Of a stretch of DNA of 64,000 nt, positions 58,550 through 64,000 are shown one piece after another (position 1 is the stretch's first letter; each line of letters starts with the position of its first letter). The notes beneath the pieces are model-generated. The model was not told the origin of the DNA. It ran no database searches and saw only the letters and a program-made list of their open reading frames with translations. Origin of the DNA: Arthrobacter sp. Leaf337 (GTDB lineage Bacteria > Actinomycetota > Actinomycetes > Actinomycetales > Micrococcaceae). Where the stretch lies: assembly GCF_001423745.1 (NCBI RefSeq), contig NZ_LMPC01000029.1, forward strand, positions 192,998-256,997, read 5' to 3'. The position numbers were made by a program, and so were the translations under genes.

Positions 58550-59461
58550 ATGACAAGCGATGGACCTGTGCTGGTGGTTGGCGGCACCGGCATGCTCGGA
58601 AGCCAGGTGGTGTGGCAGCTCTTGTCAGCGGGAAAGCAGGTCCGCGCCCTGGTGCGTCCGGGGTCCGACGGCACGCGCCTCGAAGCCGCCGGTGCCACTA
58701 TCGCCCGGGGCGACATGATGGACCTTGACTCCCTGGTCCGGGCGATGGACGGTGCCGATAGCGTGATCACCTCGGCTGCCGGCTATACACGGCACAGCAA
58801 GGGCGACACCCCGGAGATCGACACCATGGGCAACAGCAACCTCGCCGAAGCCGCCAGCCGGACCCGGGTGCGCAGATTCGTGCTGACGAGCATCCTCACA
58901 TGTGACCAGACGCCTGACGTCCCGCACTTCTGGCATAAGAAGCTGGCCGAGGACCGGCTCGAGCAACTGGGCGTCCCGTTCGTGGCGCTGCGTCCGGGCG
59001 CCTTCCTGGACCAGGTCACCCGGTTTGGCGGCGATCCGTTCAGCAAAGGGCGCCTCACCTGGCTCGGGTCCGCGAATGTTCCGTTGACCTTCGTCCTCTC
59101 ATCCGACCTGGCCGGTTACCTCGCTGCCGCCACGGAATTGTCCGGAGTCGAAGGCCAGCGCATCGATATCGGCTGGGACCGGCCTGTCAGCATGCAGGAC
59201 GTTGCTGATATTTCAGGCCGGCTCCTCGGCAAGCGCATCCGGGTCCGGGCCATCCCCGGCAGGCTAATCCGGGCCGTTGGTACGGCCCTCGGGCCGGTCA
59301 ACCCCATGGTCAAGGACTTGGGAGCCATGACCGCCTGGTTCGAGTCCGGCCGCTACGTTGCTGACACCAGCCGGCAGCGCGAAGTCTTTGGCGCGCTGCC
59401 CACCGCCGAAGAGGCCATTACCCGCCTCATCAAGGGCCTCGGGCACGCGGTGAGCCGCTAA
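58550..59461 (+). CDS. NmrA-like NAD(P)-binding protein (atypical SDR)
   Basis: 303 residues. The Rossmann motif is VVGGTGMLGSQVV at the N-terminus; ALVRPGSDGTRLEAAGATIARGDMMDLDSLVRAMDGADSVI continues the fold. It lacks the classical YxxxK. It is divergent from the IclR gene with a 181-bp gap, so it may be under the same control, but no role in alkylphenol breakdown is evident. GGAGGCGGCC directly precedes the ATG. A strong terminator follows. Confidence 0.85.
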   Translation: MTSDGPVLVVGGTGMLGSQVVWQLLSAGKQVRALVRPGSDGTRLEAAGATIARGDMMDLDSLVRAMDGADSVITSAAGYTRHSKGDTPEIDTMGNSNLAEAASRTRVRRFVLTSILTCDQTPDVPHFWHKKLAEDRLEQLGVPFVALRPGAFLDQVTRFGGDPFSKGRLTWLGSANVPLTFVLSSDLAGYLAAATELSGVEGQRIDIGWDRPVSMQDVADISGRLLGKRIRVRAIPGRLIRAVGTALGPVNPMVKDLGAMTAWFESGRYVADTSRQREVFGALPTAEEAITRLIKGLGHAVSR

Positions 59462-59487
59462 TTGGCTTAGCAAGGTCAAAAAGGCGC

Positions 59488-59520
59488 GATGACGACGGCG
59501 GAGGAACCGCCGTCGTCATC
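59488..59520. terminator. Bidirectional hairpin between the NmrA-like gene and adk
   Basis: A 14-bp perfect stem (59488-59501 with 59507-59520), loop AGGAA, AAAAAGGC on the left and CCTTTC on the right. It sits between two convergent genes and can serve both. Its core is the same as that of the hairpin at 60241. Confidence 0.85.
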
Positions 59521-59554
59521 CCTTTCACTCCTGCTCTGCAGTCCGGGGGCGGTT

Positions 59555-60148
59555 CTACAGTCCGCGGACGGGCACGCTGAGCACGTCGTCTATGCTTCCC
59601 AGGACCCGGTCCGTGACTTCCTCGATTCCGCCGATCCCGTCCACCTGCGTGAGGATCCCGCGCTCCGCATACTGGGCCACCACGGCCTCCGTCTGCTGGT
59701 GGTACAGGTCCAGCCGGTGGCGGATGACGCCTTCGTTGTCGTCGCTCCGGCCGGTTTCCCTGGCCCGTCCCAGCAGGCGGGTCACCAGTTCCTCGTCGTC
59801 CGCTGTCAGCTGGAGAACCACGCTGAGTGCCTGACTGGAAGCCGCGAGGATGCCGTCGAGGTACTCCACCTGTGCGACAGTGCGGGGATAACCATCCAGC
59901 AGGAAGCCCTCCTTGCCGTCGGCCTGGCTGAGCCGGTCCCGGACCATTTCGTTCGTGACGCTGTCCGGCACGAAGTCTCCGTTATCCATATATTTCCGGG
60001 CCTCAACACCGAGCGGCGTGCCGCCCTTAACGTTGGCGCGGAAGATGTCGCCGGTTGAGATCGCCACCACGCCGAGGCGTTCGGAAATCCGTTCCGCCTG
60101 CGTTCCCTTGCCGGAACCGGGCGGACCAATAATCAGCATTCTCGTCAT
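59555..60148 (-). CDS. adk: Adenylate kinase, short-LID type (probable second copy)
   Basis: 197 residues. P-loop GPPGSGKGTQ (8-17), STGDIFRANV, GFLLDGYPRTVAQVEYLD and ARETGRSDDNEGVIRHRLDLYHQQTEAVV. The LID is short and lacks the four-cysteine zinc site. It interconverts ATP+AMP and two ADP. Actinobacterial adk normally lies in the secY-adk-map ribosomal operon; here it stands alone between two hairpin terminators, so it may be an additional copy. The rest of the genome is not visible to confirm this. Confidence 0.85.
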   Translation of the reverse strand: MTRMLIIGPPGSGKGTQAERISERLGVVAISTGDIFRANVKGGTPLGVEARKYMDNGDFVPDSVTNEMVRDRLSQADGKEGFLLDGYPRTVAQVEYLDGILAASSQALSVVLQLTADDEELVTRLLGRARETGRSDDNEGVIRHRLDLYHQQTEAVVAQYAERGILTQVDGIGGIEEVTDRVLGSIDDVLSVPVRGL

Positions 60149-60240
60149 TCGGTATTCCTTTGCTGGCTATATGGACGTCTTCGTCCTGGCCCGATGCTCC
60201 TGACCCGACGCTTGCGGCCGGGCTGCATCGGCGCCTCACT

Positions 60241-60287
60241 GCAGAGTACGACGGCGGAGGATCCCCGCCGTCGTACTCTGCCCTTTT
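60241..60287. terminator. 17-bp-stem terminator upstream of adk
   Basis: Stem 60241-60257 with 60265-60281, loop AGGATCC, then CCCTTTT on the plus strand. It lies between the small acidic protein gene and adk (both minus strand). The plus-strand T run suggests termination of rightward transcription; on the minus strand it lacks a T tract but may still end the small gene's transcript. Confidence 0.7.
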
Positions 60288-60364
60288 GTGCTGTTACCGG
60301 TAGTGATGATGCAGTGAGCGGCAGCGCTGAGGCACCCCGCACACTTTGGACCCCGGACTCGTTG

Positions 60365-60601
60365 TCACCGGGGTTCGGGCGTTTCGCCGTTCGCGACCGC
60401 CTCGATCCAGTCGACGGCCTCGTCCGAGAAATGGAAACCCGAAGGACCGCTCTGACCGACCCACCAGGCATCGCCGGCAACATCGCCTCCGGCGTTGGTG
60501 ATCTCAGCGACCACCTCCGCCGGAACCGCGTCGCCGTTGTTCGCAATAAGCCATTCCCTGGCCGAGGGTTTCAGCCGCGGCCACCATTGCTCCATAGTCA
60601 T
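60365..60601 (-). CDS. Small acidic hypothetical protein
   Basis: 78 residues (MTMEQWWPRLKPSAREWLIANNGDAVPAEVVAEITNAGG ... GFHFSDEAVDWIEAVANGETPEPR), rich in Trp and acidic residues, helical, with no signal peptide. The composition is protein-like and I recall similar short actinobacterial proteins, of unknown function. No clear ribosome site is visible, and the start could be two codons in. It lies 59 bases downstream of pntB's stop on the opposite side from it, same strand direction. Confidence 0.6.
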   Translation of the reverse strand: MTMEQWWPRLKPSAREWLIANNGDAVPAEVVAEITNAGGDVAGDAWWVGQSGPSGFHFSDEAVDWIEAVANGETPEPR

Positions 60602-60660
60602 GGCCGCAGTCTGCCACTTCGGCGGCAATTGCACGACCGTGCCGCGGAGCCGGTTCCCAG

Positions 60661-62085
60661 CTAGAACGCGCGGAGGATGTCTTCGACGCGTTGTTTGGCG
60701 TCGCCGAAGAGCATCTGGGAGTTGTCGCGGAAGAACAGGGGGTTCTGGACGCCGGCGTAGCCTGCGGCCATGGACCTCTTGAACACCACGACGTTGTCCG
60801 CTTCCCACACCCGCAGCACCGGCATACCGGCGATCGGGCTGGACGGGTCTTCGGCCGCGGCGGGGTTGACGGTGTCGTTCGCCCCGATCACCAGTACCAC
60901 CGAGGTCCCGTCAAGGTCGTCGTTGATCTCATCCATTTCCAGGACGATGTCGTAGGGAACTTTTGCCTCGGCGAGGAGCACGTTCATGTGCCCGGGCAGG
61001 CGCCCGGCAACGGGGTGGATGCCGAACCGGACGTTCACGCCGCGTTCCCGTAGCTGGTGCGCCAGTTCGGCGACGGGGTACTGGGCCTGTGCGACGGCCA
61101 TGCCGTATCCGGGAGTGATGACGACGGACGAGGCATTCGTCAACATGTCCGCGGTTGCCTGGGCGGTGATTTCGCGGTGCTCGCCGTAGTCCGCGTCCGC
61201 CGCCGCGGGCGCGGCGATCCCGAAGCCGCCGGCGATCACGGAGATGAAGGACCGGTTCATGGCCTTGCACATGATGTAGGACAGGTAGGCACCGGAGGAG
61301 CCGACCAGGGCGCCGGTGATGATGAGCAGGTCGTTGTTGAGCAGGAAGCCCGCTGCTGCCGCGGCCCAGCCGGAGTAGCTGTTGAGCATGGACACAACCA
61401 CCGGCATGTCCCCGCCGCCGATGGAGGCCACCAGGTGCCAGCCCAGCCCCAGGGCCAGGATGGTGACAACAATCAGGAGCCACAGCTGGGAGTCGTTGAC
61501 GTACCAGACCGTCAGGGCGATGAACCCGGCGAGGGCGCCGAGGTTGATCGCGTTCTTCCCCGGCAGCATCAGCGGTGAGGACTTCATCCGGGCCGAGAGT
61601 TTCAGGAACGCCACGATCGAGCCGGTGAAGGTCACCGCGCCGATGAAGACGCCGATGAACACCTCGGCATGATGGACGGCCATCAGGTCCGGGGACAGCG
61701 CGGGGGCTTCGAGGTGCCCGTTCCAGCCGACCAGCACCGCGGCCAGGCCAACGAAGCTGTGCAGCAGGGCGATGAGTTCGGGCATGCCCGTCATTTCCAC
61801 CACACGGGCGCGCCAGAGCCCGATGGCACCGCCGACCAGCACCGCGGCCAGGAGCAGGACCAGTCCGGTCAGGCCGTGGCCGGTGCCCCAGGCGCCCTGC
61901 AGGGTCAGCCAGACGGTGGCCGCCAGTGCGATGACCATCCCGGCAATGCCGTAGATGACCCCTGCCCGTGCCTTTTCATGCTTGCTCAGCCCGGCAAGGC
62001 TGAGGATGAACAGCAGGGCTGCGACGATGTAGGCCGCCCCCGCGATGGAGTCGGCGGTCAACGGACCGGAGACGGAGTCAGACAC
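60661..62085 (-). CDS. pntB: NAD(P) transhydrogenase subunit beta
   Basis: 474 residues. About nine N-terminal membrane helices (to about residue 265) form part of the proton channel; the C-terminal domain III binds NADP (VVITPGYGMAVAQAQYPVAELAHQLRERGVNVRFGIHPVAGRLPGHMNVLLAEA; VLVIGANDTVNPAA). It couples hydride transfer between NADH and NADP to proton movement. The GTG at 62085 (VSDSVSGPL) has GAGGAG at good distance and is preferred to the ATG at 62136, which overlaps pntA's stop. Confidence 0.93.
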   Translation of the reverse strand: MSDSVSGPLTADSIAGAAYIVAALLFILSLAGLSKHEKARAGVIYGIAGMVIALAATVWLTLQGAWGTGHGLTGLVLLLAAVLVGGAIGLWRARVVEMTGMPELIALLHSFVGLAAVLVGWNGHLEAPALSPDLMAVHHAEVFIGVFIGAVTFTGSIVAFLKLSARMKSSPLMLPGKNAINLGALAGFIALTVWYVNDSQLWLLIVVTILALGLGWHLVASIGGGDMPVVVSMLNSYSGWAAAAAGFLLNNDLLIITGALVGSSGAYLSYIMCKAMNRSFISVIAGGFGIAAPAAADADYGEHREITAQATADMLTNASSVVITPGYGMAVAQAQYPVAELAHQLRERGVNVRFGIHPVAGRLPGHMNVLLAEAKVPYDIVLEMDEINDDLDGTSVVLVIGANDTVNPAAAEDPSSPIAGMPVLRVWEADNVVVFKRSMAAGYAGVQNPLFFRDNSQMLFGDAKQRVEDILRAF

Positions 62086-62132
62086 AGTAAAGCTCCTCGT
62101 TAAGATTCCTGCTGCTGCTTCGGGTACGGCGC

Positions 62133-63689
62133 TCATGAACGTGCCTTGTCACCGCGGGAGAACATGGCGAGCATGCGCCGGGTGACGGCGAAGCCGCCGA
62201 AGATGTTGATGCTGGCCAGCAGGACCGCGACTGCGGCGAGAACCTGCATGACGGGGTTCTCGGAGGTGACCTGCAGCAGGGCACCGACGACGATGATCCC
62301 TGAAATGGCGTTGGTGACCGACATCAGCGGGGTGTGCAGGGCATGGTGGACCTTCCCGATGACGTAGAAACCCACGACGACCGAGAGCATCAGCACCGTG
62401 AAATGCTGCGGCAGCGGCGCCGGCGCAACCGCGCTGACCACAAACAACGCAGCGATGCCAGCGGCAAAAAGTCCGGCCTTACCGGCGGCGCTGAGGCCTT
62501 CCTTCTTCTTCGGCGCAGTGCTTTCCGCGGCCGGGCTCTGCGTCCGGGCCGCGGGTGCGGCGGAAACCTGGACCGGCGGCGGCGGCCAGGTCTTCTCCCC
62601 GTTACGCACCACGGTCACGGAGCGCTGCACCACGTCGTCGAAGTCGATCCGCAGCTGGCCGTCCTTGTCCTTGGTCAGGAGCTTGAGGAGGTTCAGCATG
62701 TTGGTCCCGTACAGCTGGGAGGCCTGGGCCGGCAACCGGGCCGGAAGGTCCGTGTAACCGAGGATCACCACACCGTTCTCCGTGACCACGCGTTCCCCGG
62801 CGACCGAGCCTTCCACGTTCCCGCCCTGCCCGGCAGCCATGTCAACGATCACGCTGCCCGACTTCATGCCGGCCACGTCCTCGGCCGTGAGCAGCTTCGG
62901 CGCAGGACGCCCCGGAATGAGGGCCGTGGTGATAATGATGTCCACGTCCCGGGCCTGCTCGGAGTAGATCTCGGCTGCGCGGGCGTTGTACGCCTCGGAC
63001 GTGGCCTTGGCGTACCCGTCGGCGGACTTCATCTCCTCGTCGACCTCAACCTTGAGGTAGGTCCCGCCGATGGATTTCACCTGATCGGCCACCTCGGGCC
63101 GCGGGTCGGTCGCACGGACGATCGCACCCAGGCTGCTGGCCGCGCCAATGGCTGCGAGGCCCGCGACCCCGGCACCGGCCACCAGGACCTTCGCCGGCGG
63201 AACCTTGCCGGCCGCGGTCACCTGACCGGTGAAGAACCGGCCGAATTCGTGGGCTGCCTCGATCACGGCACGGTAGCCGGCAATGTTCGCCATTGAACTG
63301 AGCACATCCATCGACTGCGCCCGCGAGATACGGGGCACGGCATCCAAGGCAAGCGCCGTGATCGGCCGCGCGGCCAGGGCCTCCACCAGCTCCGGACGCA
63401 GTGCCGGGCTCAGCGACCCGATCAGCGTGGCGCCGTCGGCCAGGCGGCCGATCTCCTCCTCAGTGGGCGGATTGATCCGCAGCACCACGTCACTGCCCCA
63501 CGCCTCATCGGCGCCCACAATCAGCGCACCCGCTGCCTCGTAGGCGTCGTCACGGAATGACGCGGACTCGCCCGCACCCTTCTCGACCACAACTTCGTAG
63601 CCCAACCCCAACAACTGCACGACGGTGGCAGGCGTCGCCGCCACCCTCGTCTCGCGACCCAACTCGGCCACAATGCCAATACGTGTCAC
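62133..63689 (-). CDS. pntA: NAD(P) transhydrogenase subunit alpha (alpha1-alpha2 joined)
   Basis: 518 residues. Domain I, related to alanine dehydrogenase, binds NAD(H) (RIGIVAELGRETRVAATPATVVQLL; VLVAGAGVAGLAAIGAASSLGAIVRATDPRPEV; TGQV; RQDVD-equivalent loop). After a Pro/Ala linker (about 370-400) are four membrane helices of domain II. Both parts lie in one chain as in E. coli PntA, not split as in Rhodospirillum. The GTG at 63689 has AGGGAG seven bases upstream; the GTG at 63695 is too close to it. It forms an operon with pntB, supplying NADPH for biosynthesis or monooxygenases. Confidence 0.92.
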   Translation of the reverse strand: MTRIGIVAELGRETRVAATPATVVQLLGLGYEVVVEKGAGESASFRDDAYEAAGALIVGADEAWGSDVVLRINPPTEEEIGRLADGATLIGSLSPALRPELVEALAARPITALALDAVPRISRAQSMDVLSSMANIAGYRAVIEAAHEFGRFFTGQVTAAGKVPPAKVLVAGAGVAGLAAIGAASSLGAIVRATDPRPEVADQVKSIGGTYLKVEVDEEMKSADGYAKATSEAYNARAAEIYSEQARDVDIIITTALIPGRPAPKLLTAEDVAGMKSGSVIVDMAAGQGGNVEGSVAGERVVTENGVVILGYTDLPARLPAQASQLYGTNMLNLLKLLTKDKDGQLRIDFDDVVQRSVTVVRNGEKTWPPPPVQVSAAPAARTQSPAAESTAPKKKEGLSAAGKAGLFAAGIAALFVVSAVAPAPLPQHFTVLMLSVVVGFYVIGKVHHALHTPLMSVTNAISGIIVVGALLQVTSENPVMQVLAAVAVLLASINIFGGFAVTRRMLAMFSRGDKARS

Positions 63690-63806
63690 GTTCACTCTCC
63701 CTCATCCATACAAAAAGCCCGGGGCGCGATTCCGCCGCCGGGCAAACCACCGTTGGTTCATTTCTTCAGGGACCCTTCAGACGGAGCTTCGTCTATCAAA
63801 GCTGGA

Positions 63807-63849
63807 CCCGTCTGTCAGACGGGAACCCGTCAGCCGGAAGCTGACGGGT
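63807..63849. terminator. Two adjacent hairpins between the thiolase and pntA genes
   Basis: Hairpin one: CCCGTCT (63807-63813), GTC, AGACGGG (63817-63823). Hairpin two: ACCCGTCAGC (63825-63834), CGGAA, GCTGACGGGT (63840-63849). They follow the thiolase stop (minus strand, 63875). No T tract is seen, but the 10-bp stem is strong. Confidence 0.55.
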
Positions 63850-63874
63850 CCCCAAAACTCATGCTTAGTATGCC

Positions 63875-64000
63875 TTAGTGCCGGTGTGAAACGTTTTCTA
63901 TGACGACGGCGAGGCCCTGGCCGACGCCGATGCAGATCGCCGCGACGCCCCAGCGTTCACCGGAGGCCTGCAGGGACCGGGCCAGCGTGCCCAGGATCCG
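63875..64000 (-). CDS. Acetyl-CoA C-acetyltransferase (thiolase), 3' end only
   Basis: The last 41 residues of a frame that leaves the window to the right. RILGTLARSLQASGERWGVAAICIGVGQGLAVVIEN contains the C-terminal thiolase signature with the catalytic Cys in CIGVGQG. Thiolases condense or cleave acyl-CoA chains. The stop is TAA at 63875-63877. The substrate range cannot be judged from this fragment. Confidence 0.88.
   Translation of the reverse strand, partial: RILGTLARSLQASGERWGVAAICIGVGQGLAVVIENVSHRH

Overview
The window is a stretch of high-GC chromosome from an actinobacterium, most likely Micrococcaceae of the Arthrobacter/Pseudarthrobacter type. The basis is protein style (CU044_5270-type protein behind an ECF sigma factor, MmyB-type XRE regulator, HrpB helicase, split NAD(P) transhydrogenase), frequent GTG/TTG starts and several apparent leaderless promoters. 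Genus is inferred from memory of protein families, not from a search. No rRNA, tRNA, CRISPR array, integrase or insertion sequence was seen.

Layout. 0-13 kb: mixed housekeeping and small genes: an EF-G-like GTPase, a PadR regulator with a 36-bp palindromic operator, HrpB, a frameshifted two-domain glyoxalase, two lipoproteins, an ECF sigma factor with its CU044_5270 partner, an NmrA/QorB-like reductase and a 2H phosphoesterase-like protein. 13.2-20.2 kb: a catabolic locus around a FadR-type GntR regulator. On one side is an unusual fusion of GTP cyclohydrolase II (RibA) to an acyl-CoA-dehydrogenase-fold flavin monooxygenase. On the other, divergent, are a MatC-type dicarboxylate carrier, a CaiB/BaiF CoA-transferase and a fused AccD-AccA-like carboxyltransferase. 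This looks like a non-standard malonate or related dicarboxylate module. 20.2-28.9 kb: a hydroxy-dicarboxylate island: DSD1-type PLP enzyme, LysR regulator, tartrate/D-malate dehydrogenase, DctA transporter, glycerate kinase, DASS transporter and a D-2-hydroxyacid dehydrogenase.

28.9-32.6 kb: XRE regulator divergent from a cupin, aldo/keto reductase and exported flavodoxin set. 32.9-39.3 kb: gamma-glutamyltransferase, glyoxalase-like protein, MFS exporter, YqeY protein and an orphan CHAT protease with a helical-repeat tail. 39.4-42.1 kb: a sugar-porter MFS gene under a perfect LacI-type operator, followed by a LacI regulator. 42.2-48.2 kb: a RidA remnant, 5'-3' exonuclease, acetyltransferase, small protein, and an envelope/exopolysaccharide group (NodB deacetylase-GT2 fusion, Pro-rich membrane protein, OafA-type acyltransferase).

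48.4-58.4 kb holds a complete cre-type cluster for 4-alkylphenol (4-cresol) degradation in the order ALDH-HD hydrolase-ferredoxin reductase-ferredoxin-SDR-PEP-synthase-like pair-P450-IclR. The two PEP-synthase-like proteins would phosphorylate the phenol, the P450 chain oxidise the alkyl group, the HD protein remove the phosphate, and the two dehydrogenases yield the 4-hydroxybenzoate-type acid. The last 5.5 kb carries an NmrA-like reductase, an extra adenylate kinase between two related hairpin terminators, a small acidic protein, PntB and PntA, and the 3' end of a thiolase.

The best candidates for something not well described are the RibA-monooxygenase fusion and the MatC/CaiB/AccDA-like module beside it. 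The cre cluster is the most complete recognisable pathway but is already known from Corynebacterium glutamicum.
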